From positions 3,534,001-3,598,000 of the forward strand of contig CAUWAG010000018.1 of the NCBI GenBank assembly GCA_963556695.1: DNA of 64,000 bases, in the 5' to 3' direction. Position 1 is the stretch's first letter; each line of letters opens with the position of its first letter. This document shows positions 45,375-57,465 of the stretch, piece by piece. This stretch comes from Anthostomella pinea. Lineage: Eukaryota > Ascomycota > Sordariomycetes > Xylariales > Xylariaceae. A program made the position numbers and the translations under genes. Under the pieces are notes generated by a model. It was not told the DNA's origin and searched no databases. It saw only the letters and a program-made list of their open reading frames with translations.

Positions 45375-45897
45375 CTTCTAGTGATGCTGGAACAAAAACT
45401 AGGTAGGCAATGGGTTTATTCCGAGGCTACTGGCATGTATGGTTCGGCTGGTTGTTGTACTTTCTACGTAGCCTTGTTTATTCATGAGTCTACCTGACTC
45501 TAGGTAGGCTCGATGAAACCATCCACATTGAGGTTGCCAATTATGTGAATAATCGGCCGCGAGATATCAATGTTGGTGTTGCTTACCCCTGTTCAGCCCC
45601 CCTAACGTACACCGGTAGACACCCGGACTTAGGCCGACGTCGGCCGCGCTGGGATCCGATACCGAGAATAGATGGAAGCTGCGGCCTCTGTGACGCCGAC
45701 CCTCCCCTGCTTGCCTGCCTGGTCAACTATCCACAGTACTTTCAAGCACAACGTTCCCGAAGGAATTCGGTGCCGACACGAACGTGGCCTCTGACGAGGG
45801 AACCATATCCAGGCCTCATCACGACGATGCATCGACTCTTCCTGCGTACCACTGCCTCTCTGCTTCGTCGTAGAAGCGACCCCGCGCCCTCACCAAG
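45375..45897. other. Gene-free interval
   Basis: This contains the 3' flank of the phosphoesterase gene and the leader of the coiled-coil protein gene. Nothing else was seen. Confidence 0.5.
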
Positions 45898-47340
45898 ATG
45901 AGCTATTCCGACAAGCGCAAAGGCAGCACTCATGCCCTGCGCTCCTCGGCATCGTCACGCAGCAGCAACATTATCGCACCTCCGCCACGTGCACAACTTA
46001 CTCGTCCGGCATCTTCGTTATCCTCACCCACTCCCGGAAACGACGCGGCACACGAAACCTCAAACTCGTCTAATAAGGATGGCGGCGCTGCGTCGGCGGC
46101 AGAGGAGCGGGAGAGCATCCTGCTCAAGAAGAAAGACGACAAAATTGCCGAACTGAAGCAGGAACTTGTAATCATGGAGACCGAGTTTGCTCGGGAACTC
46201 GACCAGCTGTCCCAGAACGAGAGCGGGGCCGCAAGCTTCTGGCAAACGAAGCATTCAACCGTGAACCAGCAATTTCTGCGCATGGAGACCGAGCTACGAT
46301 TACTGCGCAACGAAGTCGACGTGAAAGAGGCTGAGCGGACAGAGCTGCGCGAAGGGTGGGAGGCCCTTCGGAGGGAGTTGAGGGATCGCAATGAGGAGAT
46401 TCGCTCGTTGAAAGGGCACATCGCAGGGCTCAAGCAATGGGTGAGCACAAGCACCAAGAAGAGCGATCAGACAAGCGACGAGGAGTTTGGAGAGACGGTG
46501 GCGAAGCTGCGCAACGGCTTGCAGAACTGGGTGGTTTCTCACTTTAGAAAGTCAAGCCTTGGTAAGCAGTTCAAGTGTGATTACCTATGGCAAACAGTGC
46601 TAACGGCTAGACAGATCTGAGGAACGCCGATCAAGAGATCATCTACGAGCTCAGTGAGCTCGTGCCCATGTACGAGGAGCTTGCCATCGGTGAAACCAAG
46701 CCGCACTTACTGCAATCTGTGGTCTCGAGTATTCTAGTCGAGATGATCTTTGATAAGTACTTCGTCGGCCTCACCGACGAACAGTCAGCTCAATTCGAGC
46801 AGATGGAGAAGTATCTGGCGTCTCTGAGTATGTCTCGACCATTTTGATGTTTATTATACGTGGCTGCTGACCCTTCAAGCAGGCTCACCCGAATCGGTCA
46901 ACCAATGGCGCGCGACGACGTTGACCATGCTTCGGCAGGCTGCCACTTCGGAAATGCAAACCGAAACAGCAGTGGTGACCGAGAGCGTCGTCTCAAGAAT
47001 CAACCACATCTTGAACGCGATCACAAATGCCATGGCGACCGATGCGAGAGATCAAGCACTGCGCGTGCTCGTGAACAACTCGATCGGTCTAGCAAGGTTA
47101 CTAGTCGTGCAGAAAGCCGTATTCAAAGTAATCATGCCCAAGTTCCTGCCTCGCCAGCGGGAGTCGTTTGATGCGGCTACCATGGACCACGTTGGCGAGG
47201 AAGACGAGGAGAGCTTGACGGCTCGCGAAATATGCTGCGTCACGTTTCCTGGGATTATCAAGACCGGGGACGAGAACGGAAGCCATCTGCAATTCCGCAA
47301 CGTAATCGCCAAGGCAAGAGTCTTATGCCGGCTTGAATGA
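45898..47340 (+). CDS. Uncharacterised coiled-coil protein with an ordered C-terminal domain
   Basis: The model joins 45898-46561, 46615-46827 and 46883-47340, 444 residues. Residues 1-70 are disordered and Ser-rich. Residues about 70-190 form a charged coiled coil (KKKDDKIAELKQELVIMETE, RLLRNEVDVKEAERTELR). The remaining 240 residues are a helical globular domain (ELVPMYEELA, SPESVNQWRATTLTMLRQAA, ARLLVVQKAVFKVIMPKFLP, CCVTFPGIIK). Both introns restore a continuous domain (SLDLRNAD and SLSSPESV at the junctions). The domain looks like that of an unnamed protein type found across filamentous ascomycetes, which some databases label with uninformative names. I know no function; scaffold or cytoskeletal roles are only a guess from the coiled coil. 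Confidence 0.82.
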
Positions 47341-48523
47341 ACACAGCAACCAAAGTCATACGTGGGGGTCATAGCGATGACTCAAACGTTTTGATCAAAA
47401 GACGAAAAAGAGTGAAGCGTATGGGGTGCTGTGCCGAAGTCTGTAGTATGCCGAGTCAAACTTGCAGCCCCCGGTCCACGACGCTACGAGAGAGCGGAGC
47501 GAAAGCAGACAGCGGTGCGAAAAGAGTGGGAGGGCCGGACCGCGAAATTGTTGGAGAAGATTGAGGCTCTGCGATCTGAGGGATGGTGGTATGACACATC
47601 CTCCACTCACACCATGCATATCCCTCCAGTCAGAGGGCGCCCATTATGAGCAGTCCGACGGCTGGTCTATGTTCCTATGCAATAGGCTTGCATAATCCAA
47701 TCATCCCCAGCAGCCACCCACATCTCATGGGAACTGATCGACCAAAGAAGCCACAGCAAAGATCAAGCGAGTCATGCAGCGAATAGCTTCGTCCCAGTCA
47801 ATACTATCGAAGACTCTCGTGTCCAGCTTATCTGCGCTTCACCGGTCTTGCCACCCGTCAGCAAGCCATGCGACCGACTCTGGAGTTTCTTGTCTGGTCT
47901 CTAGCACCGGACCGACGGCTCGTGTATCTATCTTTCCCGCATGTGCACGCGGTGATTCGAGTGATCAGCCTCGTGGCAGATGACACTCGTTTACAGACCG
48001 GCATTGCTCTATCGGTCGTCCGAGACTCGAGCTCAAGGCGCAGAATTGAGCCGATGATTCACGGGGATTCGAAGCAGTCACCAGGATCACGAGAGTCTGT
48101 AGCTCGCAGTCGGTGGCCTGGGATAGAATGCCGCATCGTTTGGACTGACCGATCCTGCAAAATGGTCCGTCATAACAGACAGTCCTGCGTTGAGCAAGCG
48201 CCCTCGTACGACAGAACTAAGTTGGAAGGCTTACCTCGGAATCGATATTGTAGAAAGTAACAGGACGACACGGCATGACACGATGAGGAGCAGGACGAAT
48301 CTTCTGTAGTAAGCATAGCGAGAGCTTATCCTGTGTGAATTCACATGTGGTAGAACCATTACACCTATACTCGCTTGTGGGGGACAACCGGGGAAGAGAG
48401 CCGTCACACCGATTATTGGCTGAACTGGACACCCACGACATCCCAGCGGCTTGATCAACCATTTGCAATGTCTCGACGGCGTGACAAAGGTATGACGAAT
48501 CCCGCTGACCGCGGCGTGTTTTG
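47341..48523. other. Gene-free interval
   Basis: No coding region was recognised downstream of the coiled-coil gene. It ends at the hairpin at 48524-48557. Confidence 0.45.
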
Positions 48524-48557
48524 TAGCAACCCAGCTCCTCCGGGAGCTGGGTTGCTA
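48524..48557. repeat. Perfect 15-bp hairpin with UNCG-type tetraloop
   Basis: Arms 48524-48538 (TAGCAACCCAGCTCC) and 48543-48557 (its exact complement) enclose the loop TCCG. A C-G closing pair around UCCG belongs to the very stable UNCG tetraloop class in RNA. No gene overlaps it. It may be an RNA element, a terminator-like structure, or a relic of an inverted-repeat element. Confidence 0.8.
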
Positions 48558-49355
48558 TCCCCATATTAGCGACCTACCTGGGTCGGTCCCTCGCCTAACC
48601 GATGAATGCCGTCGAAGCGGGAGAACGGCAACTGGACTAGGGATCCTATGTTCGTTCTGATGAACGCTGAGTCATCGAACACTTGGCAGCACGTTGGCCA
48701 GCGCATCGTCGTCGATCTCGGATAGCAAGCAGTCGTGGTCATGGTCTCAGGTTGATAGTTCCGCATGGTGTCATCCGAGCACAACATCTTCCAGTCTATC
48801 CCGTATGGCTTTCCCGGGCCGTCTGTAGGTGCAAGTTGAGCTGCCGCCCTCATTCGTTCTGACAGAGTGGGATAAGGGTGGGATAAGCAGCCCCCCATAC
48901 TGGATGGGTTGCTGTATGCTGCTTCTGCTGATGGCTCGGGACCTCTGATGGGGGCGCCAAAGCCACGACTTGCAACGCGGCATTAGGACTGGTGGGAGTG
49001 GTGGTAGACCCTGTCGAGCAAACCCCTGCAACCTGCCAGGCCCCTCTTCCACTTCGCCCATATGAACTTGGTGATTCTCGCGCATCAAAGAATTCCCAAT
49101 AACTCACCTGAGACAGGTGTAACGTATTGTCCATCTGAGTCGCGGTGACTTCCCCTGAAAGGGCTTTTTCGCTGGTGTCGTCTGATCTCGTTGGATGAGG
49201 GCTGGTCCGAGTCAGGATCCGTCCAAGGCCCTTATAACCCATCATTCCTGGCAGCTTCGGAGACGGTCGAGTTGGCGGAATCTACCCCTCCGCAGTATCC
49301 AAGACTCGACAGCACCAACAGGCCATCGAGCCAGCACCACTGTACCACAGCCGCC
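48558..49355. other. Gene-free interval
   Basis: This is the upstream region of the next plus-strand gene. The coding frame remains open back to about 49191 but has no ATG there. Confidence 0.45.
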
Positions 49356-50237
49356 ATGCCGCCGGTCGATGCGAACGAAATCCAACAGTTTGCTGCCGAC
49401 TACGACAGCGGTAGTAGCGATCGGCTTCGAGAGTATGCTTTTGCGCCGTCCACGGACCAGTACCACTACGATACCACGCCACGACAGCCGTCACACTCGG
49501 CACACTCGTCGTATAGCGCCATGTCCAGTAAACAGGCAAGGTCGTCCAGCTTCGCGTCCACTGCCGGCACGGCGAGTAGCCAATACAGCGACCAGTACAG
49601 CGGTGGTAGCTCCTACGCAACTGGCAGTTCTGGATGGTCCACCTCACCTTCGACCACGGCGGAGACGTATGCTGAAAGCGTGACAACATACACCATCGAG
49701 CCCGATACGTATCTTCCTGCGCCGGCCCAAACCGGAGCGCTATCTTTGCCATGCGAATTTGTTGGTCTGGCCTCCTGCGCGTATAGTTTCGATCAGAATG
49801 ATACCGCGGCTTGGATCGAACACACAATCCAAGTACATCTTCATGACAGGCTCCCGAATAAGGTCCTCTGTTGGTTCTGTGACGAATATAGTTTTGATGT
49901 CAGCCACCTGGAGGTTGGAGGCGATCGCCGTCTCAACTTTGAGCAACGCATGTGGCATATCCGCGACCACATCATGGAGGAAGGGAAGACAGCTGAACAG
50001 ATACGCCCGGACTTCCACATGCTGGAACACCTCGATCGCCATGGGCTGATCACCAAGGCGGTGTATACTAGAGCCAAGAGGTGGCGTGAGAAAGTGCCCC
50101 CAGTGACCGGAATATATGCCCCTGGCTATGTGCCCGAGGAGAGGCGGGTCGAGAATGAGCGACGTAACCGGGTCTTAGTCGACCATGATAAAGAGGACAG
50201 ACACCACCGAAGACGGCACAGGAACCACCACCGATAA
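49356..50237 (+). CDS. Uncharacterised Cys/His-containing fungal protein
   Basis: This is a single exon of 293 residues from the ATG at 49356 (MPPVDANEIQQF), the first ATG in the frame and in good context (CCGCCATG). The first 140 residues are disordered and Ser/Tyr-rich. The second half has a zinc-finger-like pattern: LPCEFVGLASCAYSF, then WIEHTIQVHLHD, then VLCWFCDEYSFD and WHIRDHI. The order C-x6-C, H, H, C-x2-C, H resembles a C2H2-derived domain that I recall in many filamentous ascomycete proteins without a name. The C-terminus is extremely basic (HHRRRHRNHHR). Nucleic-acid binding is possible but not shown. Confidence 0.8.
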   Translation: MPPVDANEIQQFAADYDSGSSDRLREYAFAPSTDQYHYDTTPRQPSHSAHSSYSAMSSKQARSSSFASTAGTASSQYSDQYSGGSSYATGSSGWSTSPSTTAETYAESVTTYTIEPDTYLPAPAQTGALSLPCEFVGLASCAYSFDQNDTAAWIEHTIQVHLHDRLPNKVLCWFCDEYSFDVSHLEVGGDRRLNFEQRMWHIRDHIMEEGKTAEQIRPDFHMLEHLDRHGLITKAVYTRAKRWREKVPPVTGIYAPGYVPEERRVENERRNRVLVDHDKEDRHHRRRHRNHHR

Positions 50238-53200
50238 GGGCCAGACGCCTAGTCGCCAGGTGGTATGGAGTTCGGTCGCTGACCGGCTGTGGTCACTTCG
50301 CCGTTGAACAGGGTGAAAGGAGAGAAGGAAGGACATGATATGAAGTAGGGACCGAGGAGGGAAGAAGTTTAAAGAGGCACGTGCCAGCAGGTGCGGCTTG
50401 TCCGCGACCCACTGGTCGAGCTGCGACGAGAAGGCTGCGGACCGGAACGCTTGGGGCCCGACTTGGCCCGATTTCATTTCCGTTTCATTGATACCTTCTG
50501 ATCCCGTCTATTGGTTTTCGTTTTCCCCCATGGACACTTGGGGAGGGATTGGGGACATGATGTTTCCTTCGGCGATGGTGGTCAATATGCAAGTTCGGAA
50601 CCACGCGGTTCCAGTGGTGGGTGCTCGGATCGGCAAGGCAGAATCGTGTTCAGCCTTACAGCCATCCCGTGTTGCCAGATCGGGCACCCTGCGTCGGGCA
50701 TCACGCATATGCATGGCGGCTGTGTCGGTTTGAATGGTCGAACGTTCTCTTGGGCTTTCTTTGGATGGGTCCTTGCATGTGACGAGTCTCTTTTGTCTGC
50801 AGGCAATAGGCTTCCGCCGAGAGGGGGAAACCGACAGGCGAGCGATCTGCATGCACGTCGAGATGGTCATAAGGTCTTGTTGGAGAAGAGAATTTCGTGT
50901 GCTCCTTCTTTTGTCCTCGTTCTTCTGCTGGGAGGGGGGTGTTTGCCTATTGTCTCGAGAGTTTCATTGGCTGCCGGTATGTACACAACGTGGAAAGGCG
51001 GGCGACTCTTCTATGTGCTTGCTGTTGGGCGTCTCTCCGACCAGGTGGGTGAACGTCTGAGCTCGTGGACGAGCCAGACTGACGATGTCATGATACACAC
51101 GAAAGGAAGCGGGTTGGGTTTGGGAACTGTGGGTGAAACATTGGGAAAGATACCACTCCAGATTGTCTGATAAATGATGAAATGCTCGCTTCTCTCCTGT
51201 ACACCGCAACCCGACTCTGTATTTGTTGTATTGGCGAAGAAGGCCGTGGAAGCAGAGCAGAGGACACTCACCGCTTGATGACTGAGCCCAGCTGAGCCGG
51301 TAGCACTTATTTCAGAACTCGCTCGACGGGTGAAGCATGGTTCATATAAAATATGTCTCAAACCCCAGGAGATTTTCATGGGAGATGCCGCTGTTCTATG
51401 TCTAATTTTATATACCCAAGTACGACCCTCGGCGAGGCGAAGTCGTGGATCTCTGCTGCTAAGCACAGCCCCCTACCTAGTGGCGATGTCGCGCACTACG
51501 TACACGCCGTAGCACCAACCGCTGCAGAAAACTCTTCTCTGTCCCTAGCAAAGCCCTCTACAATTCCCACCGAAATTGTCCTGCTTTCAGTGGTATTGTC
51601 CTCATCTGGTCCTATCGTGGGGTGGTTGGTGTGGAGGTGGAGCACCGTCCTGGTCCGCGAACCAATTTCAATGTTCACTCAGCCTCATCTTGGTTGCCTC
51701 GTTGGCCGCCCACTCACTGCCATTGGAACCCTCACGGACAAGGATCCAAACCAGGCACAGCAAACAAAGGTACTAAACAACCGGGCGTAAGGCAACGACA
51801 AGGACATCTCCATCCCCAGTTTCCATTGGTCGAGCGTGGCGAGGCACACCCGCCTGCAGCGTGTGCTCAAGCTGCACGAGCCAGGGGTTGTTGGAATGGA
51901 CGACTTTACTCGATGTTCGCTCTGGTCTTTGCTTGTGCTTCGAGTGTACAACAACGGGTTACGGCCCCTGAGAAGCAGGACTGCCTATGGATCATTGATG
52001 ATCAAGTGTCTATTGTTGAATATAGTACTGCTGTCTCTGCCGGTGCCAGTGCCGAGGCGGTCGCTGCGAGTGTGAAAAGGGTATCTCTCATCGTACATAC
52101 CGGCCTATCGAGGGTGTCACCAGGGTGGGCCGTCTGCGCCCTACGATGTACTTGGACTGCATTGCCTGCCCTACGCAGACTGCTGCCTGGAGGGGGTGTG
52201 CCCAATCAGATTTGGCCTGTTCCATCCAGGCCCTTGCTGTTCCTGCTCCTGTTCCGCCTTAGGTCTGCTGTCTTGACTGTATGAACCATGTCGTACTATC
52301 AGAGTCTCCTCGCCGCCACGGCTTCTATGTCTGCACTGCAGGTCTGTGAACATCCTAATGCCGACGCTACCCCGGACATCTTCTCCTGGCGTCCTGTAAG
52401 CCCGTTCTGTAGGTAGGGAAGTAGCATGGGACGTCGGGTGCCTTAGCCTATAGTGGCAAAAGGTCAACAACTCGCGGTCCCGTCTCGGCCAGTCTTCTCC
52501 GTTCTGTCCCAATGCTTCTTGCCTGTCCCCAGTAGTATCGGTGACAGTTCATACATACACATGTCCGTCGGTCCAGAAATACTACGTCAGCTCGCGGATC
52601 GGGCGTCCCGGTCTACACGGTTCAGACCCCTCGGTGCCCCCGAGCTCTACGTAGGCATACCCTGCGCCCTGTGTGTGCATGATGCTACCTAAATATCATA
52701 CCACTGACGTCCTTCCTAGTAGATATCGAGGCCGAGAGAGTACGGTGCTTGCAATAACATAACTTCCAGCAGCCAGGGTGAAAGCTGTTATGTTTCAGCG
52801 GCTTGTGGAGCTTTGCTCTACACACGACACTATCTACAGCGATCAGCTTCGAAATAGTCAGTAGCTCTTTTTTCCAGTTTCATATCCTTGTCATTCCCTC
52901 TGGTTCCCCATACGGCTCAAACCTACCCGTCCATCATCATGAGCTATAAGCGCTTTCATCCTGTCCACGGCCCAAGCCTGGCATTCTTCTCCGTCCGAGA
53001 CACACGATCTCATAGGGAGAGGTTAGACGGCGACGAGCCAGGAAGTGTAAGAACTCGGAACAACATATTGAACTGTATTTCGTGGTGCGTCACCAGGTTA
53101 TATCTGTCCTCCACCGTATAGATGGGACACCGCAACCAAGAACACGATGAACCGCAAGGGGATGACCACATCAAGAGCGGCTGCAATCATCGTACATGGA

Positions 53201-53530
53201 ACGTTGGTCCTGTGATATCATCGAATGTATCCAGAAACGATGACAAGTGGCCCATGTTCAGCTACGGGAGCAATATCATCCAAAGCCTCATAGAGGCTCC
53301 TATATGCCTCTTCAAGCTCGCCAACCAAACCACCCAGCCCAAGAGAGAAAAGCTGTCTATGTACTATTTTCGTCCGCTAAAAAGAAAGCCCCCGGTATCC
53401 TTAAACAAATCTGCGCTCCGTCGCGAAAGCTGTAACTGTCTGTCATTCGGCTCGCAGCGCTATACGGATCCATCGCACCCCGTCCATCTCTCCTTTTCCC
53501 TTCCGCAGCGACCAAGCCATACCCCGAATC
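50238..53530. other. Long gene-free interval (about 3.3 kb)
   Basis: Frames of up to 220 codons (for example 50511-51170 and 51622-52284) occur but have no domain features, begin without ATG in several cases and overlap others. Much may be untranslated sequence of the preceding gene or non-coding transcript. No RNA gene was recognised. Confidence 0.45.
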
Positions 53531-53586
53531 CCATCCCTCTACCCCCCCTAACCCCCCTACCCACCTAACCCCCTACCACCCAACCC
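53531..53586 (-). promoter_or_regulatory. G-rich tract immediately after the Hsp70-like stop codon
   Basis: On the minus strand, starting 2 nt after the TGA, there are about seven runs of three or more G separated by 2-7 nt, some in a TTAGGG-like arrangement. If transcribed it could form an RNA G-quadruplex in the 3'UTR. It also resembles degenerate telomere repeats. Only the sequence pattern is observed. Confidence 0.6.
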
Positions 53587-53588
53587 AA

Positions 53589-56042
53589 TCAATGAAACTC
53601 AGCCTCCACCCTCCCGTACCTCACGCCGTCGACCTTGAGCTCGAAGCCAAGACCAGCACTATCGACGATCATCTCGAGCGTGAAGTCAAGATTGTCGAAC
53701 TCGACGCCGCGCGTCGTCGTGAGCCGCGTGAACAGGCTGCGCGGCACCGCGCCCAGGTCCGTCGTCAGCGTGCACACGTGGGCCAGATCGCGCGCGCTGT
53801 ACGCCGCCGGCGGCTCGTCGGCGTCGCTCGCGATCAGGTCGTCCGTCACCACCAGCGACTGCCCCGGCCGGAAGTTGCGCGTGTAGTGGAAGGCGATGGG
53901 CGACAGCGGCGAGATGGCCTCGCCCTGTTTTCCGCGCGTGGCGGTTTGGGTTAGTAGTCTGTGCCTGCCTCTGCGTGGATGGGTGGATGGATGGATGGAT
54001 GGATGCGAGCAGGTAGACAGACGGTGCTGCGGTTTGAGTGATCGTCATGCCGCTTGGCATTTGTACAACCCAAAAAAGGAGGGGGCAAAGTCAAGGAGAT
54101 AAGGCAGATGAACATAAGTAGGGGAAAGCTAGAGATTCTCCAGCAGACATTGAGGACTCACCTTAGCGATATGCCACTGCATACGATCACTAACCATCCA
54201 GCGCTCCCACAGCGGACTCCAGTAGCGTTCGCTGACACTGTGCTTCTCCTCGTCGTACACCGTGGCATACGAGGTGCCGTAGTGCATGCGGGCCTTGCGA
54301 CTGATGACCATGCTGCCCTCGAGCCCGCGCAGCACGGCGCCGCGGACGACCGCCGTCCACGCGTACACGGGCTGCATGACCTCGATCGACCCGTTCTCGC
54401 CGACGGCGCGGACCATGGCGTGCGTCGGGCGTTCCGAGTACGGCGGCGGCGCGCCGCTGCTGAAGCGCCCCTTGAGCCGCTTGTACAGGTACTCGCTCTG
54501 GCCGAAGCCGCCGACCAGCACGATGCCCGACACGATGCCGCCCTTGCTGCGCAGGGAGTCCACTTGGCCCTGCACCAGGTCGCACACCTCCTTGACGACC
54601 GGTTCGAATATGTCCTTGATCTCTGCTGCGGTCAGGACTAGGAAACCCGAGTCGAGCCGGGCTTCCTCGTCATCCGGCAGTCCGGGGAACCTATGGACAG
54701 TCAGGAGAGCTGGCTTTTGGACAGACAGTGGGAGGGGCCACCAAGGGGCATCATGGCCAAGGCACTTACGGCACGTTCACTTCCTGGTACTCCTCGTCCT
54801 CGTTGAAATTCCGCTTGACAAACTCCTCGAAATATCGGAGGCCCATCTGCCACGTCTTGGCCTTTTTGGTCTTCATCTCCTCGAAGCGACCGACGCCCAG
54901 CCGGGTTTTGACGTGTTCTTCAAACCTGTAATTCAAGAAGGCACTTCCACATAGACCGCCTGTCCCAACGGCCGATTCTTCGACCTTTAGAGGCTTCAGT
55001 GATATGATCTTATAGGCAATCAAACTGTTTCCCTGGTTAGCCGTAGTTCATAGGCCATGCTGATGAAGCTGGGATGGCACTTACTCTACAGTACCACCAC
55101 CGGCATCGCACACAACAAAGTTATCGCCCACATTGAGATGATTGGGCTGAATAGCCTTGAGTGTATAGACAGCCGCAGCTTCAGGCTCACTGATCATCTG
55201 AATGTCGGACTTGGAGCCCATCCCCGCCCTCTCAGCAGCCTGCAACGTGGTGTTCTTGGCCGCGTCGGACCACACAGCCGGGCAGGTCAGGACAAAATCC
55301 ACATTCGTCGACGCCATGAACGACTCGCCGTATCTGCGCGTGAGTGTGTCCATGGTGTGCTTGTATACCTCGGTGAGGTAGTCGCTGACGGCGTCGACGA
55401 CATTCTTGTTGAACGTCTTCAGCTGCGTGGCCGTCTCCTGGGGGCTGACGTAGAAGGGCAACTTCTGCGACCGGTCGAGAAAAAGCTTGATGCAGCGTAG
55501 TCGCGACTCCTCAGGCTTGAATTGGAAGCCCCATTTCACGTTGGCCTTGGTGCCGGGCTCCGCGTTGGGCGGCACGACATACGAGATCTCGGTCGGGACC
55601 TTGTCCGATGTGATGCCATTTCCTCCCGGCCACGTCTTGATGATTTCGATATCATCTGGTGTTGACGTATATACAGCAGCAACTCTATCTATGGGTCAGT
55701 ATACAATGATTCCTGTGAGGGTGACATAGAAGAAGGGCTATCTCAAAGCTCCAAGAGTCCAATGGCGCATCCTCCCAGGGATACACCGTGTGCCGCAATT
55801 GACTCTGTGCCACCTGCAGGGAGATTGGGGGTACAAAAGCGTTAAACTCACCCCGAAAACGTGGTGCCAAAGTCGACGCCGACTATAAGCCGGTCATTGA
55901 TGGGCATAAGCTCCCTCGCGGGCTCACGCAGCGGGCCATTGATAGCCTCTGTCGACGAGGGCGGTGTGTAGTTGGTGAAGTAATTCCTGCTCGCCTGGTT
56001 CCTCAGACTCGGCGAGGACCGAACCGGAAGATTGATGTTCAT
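53589..56042 (-). CDS. Hsp70-like ATPase-domain protein (HSPA12-type), five exons
   Basis: The model is complement of join(53589-53924, 54162-54690, 54770-55024, 55085-55684, 55852-56042), 636 residues. The actin-like ATPase motifs are present: phosphate-1 VGVDFGTTFSG (55-64), phosphate-2 VVCDAGGGTVD (about 254-264) and adenosine motif VLVGGFGQSEYL (about 406-417). The segment TCPAVWSDAAKNTTLQAAERAG is the Hsp70-like connecting region. The C-terminal part does not match the canonical beta-sandwich substrate domain and there is no EEVD end. This fits the expanded HSPA12-like group common in filamentous fungi. Clients and role are unknown. Intron 4 (237 nt) contains a short GGAT-type repeat near 53978. 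A TATAAG lies only about 30 nt before the ATG, so the true start could be debated. Confidence 0.88.
53978..54004. repeat. GGAT tetranucleotide tract in an intron
   Basis: A short tract of GGAT/TGGA units lies within intron 4 of the Hsp70-like gene. It is directly visible and has no known role. Confidence 0.8.
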
Positions 56043-57465
56043 GATGATTGCCACCGCTCGCCTGCTTGCTGCTTATAGCCCCGACTTAGGGGCAGCTCAT
56101 CTCAGTCTCCCGGCCACAGCAGGTTTCGGGTGGCGGGGTCTCTGCCCTCTTGGGACAAAGACAGTCCTAGCCCTGTTGCCAAAACGACGGGAGCCGTGCT
56201 TCGAGTCCGAGCGGTACAGCCGTGAGAGACGACTGGCCGGTTCGATATCGACGCAATGATTCGGTTGCTCGGTGAGACGAGGAGAAATTCCGTGGACTGG
56301 CCGGGATGCACTTGCGGGGCTACCTATACCTTTTTCTCAGCCCTCCAGGCTTACCTAGGCCGTCAATGCGTCGATTGTGTGCTCAATTGAAGCTTTACCG
56401 TCAAGGAAATAAACGATAGCCAAGGAGAAGGCTCGTTATTACTAGAAGCATGAGGTTTAATATGATTGATCACCTCAGCTCACGGGCGTCATGGGGACAG
56501 ATACGTTGACCAGTTGGTATTATTATTCTGCTGCCTGACCGAGAGGACAACGCTGGCAGCTGCCTGCAGCCGCCCAACGCCTCAGAATCCGTTGCTCCAC
56601 CTGCTCCGCCTGCTGCCTTGCCATCTACTGTCGCCGTCCTGCCTCTTCTGGACATGGACAAGCAAATCATTCGGCCGAAGGAATCGATTCATCCTGTCAG
56701 CCCGTTGGCTATTATGACCAGAAGAATAGTGTTCAGTGTTCACGGGGCCTACATAGATGATTGATAATGTGATATGTGATTCTGTGAAATAGCTCGACGT
56801 CATGCCGGGGCCAAACTAGTTAGCTGTATATATACCCATCGCTCGGTCGTTGGCCTAGATGACAGACTATGGGGTGGCGAACCGCTCGAGAAATATGTGC
56901 CTAATCTCGAGTCCTGCCCGATCGATTCCAATAATAGCTGATAATCATATACTGATGTTTTGTACAGTCGAGTAGCGACTGTTGGGAACAGCCGAAACTG
57001 CGCCCTGGATAATCTCCTGCGCAGAACATATCCCGAAATGTAGGGATACCTTCGGATCGAAGGGTTCCGCAGCCTTGGGACCATCCAAATCTAACAAAAG
57101 AAATCGCCTTGTGCTTGGGATCCGTGCCCTTTTACATCCTTCCAACCAGGTCTATAGGGGGTATTCTCGATGTCGATTGAAATGCAGAATCAGTTGGAGC
57201 TGGAGCTGGCGCTAGCTCAGGTATTGGGGTATTTGATTGTCGAAATTTTGGCGTCGCAGAATAGAAGAATGAGTGGTTGCCGAAGAAAATTTCAGATCGA
57301 CCAACTGAAACTGAGCCAAGATCTAGAAACGTTTGGCGCAAGAAACAATACCGCCGCGGAGACGCCTCGAAGCCTGGGACGCGCACCAACCCGGAACACC
57401 GTGCAATGAGAAAATGATACAGAATGTGTAGCTATCGATGGCCACTTGGGATGACGCGTTCACCT
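56043..57465. other. Gene-free interval
   Basis: This is between the kinase gene and the Hsp70-like gene, both on the minus strand. It holds the 3' flank of the kinase and the promoter of the Hsp70-like gene. No coding or RNA gene was seen. Confidence 0.5.

Noticed and set aside
50511..51170. 219-codon open frame after the Cys/His protein gene
   Set aside because: It has no ATG at its beginning, no domain-like composition, and other long frames overlap it. It is probably non-coding.
56198..56212. Second B-box-like match (GCTTCGAGTCC)
   Set aside because: The flanking bases do not form a T-stem and no cloverleaf can be drawn.
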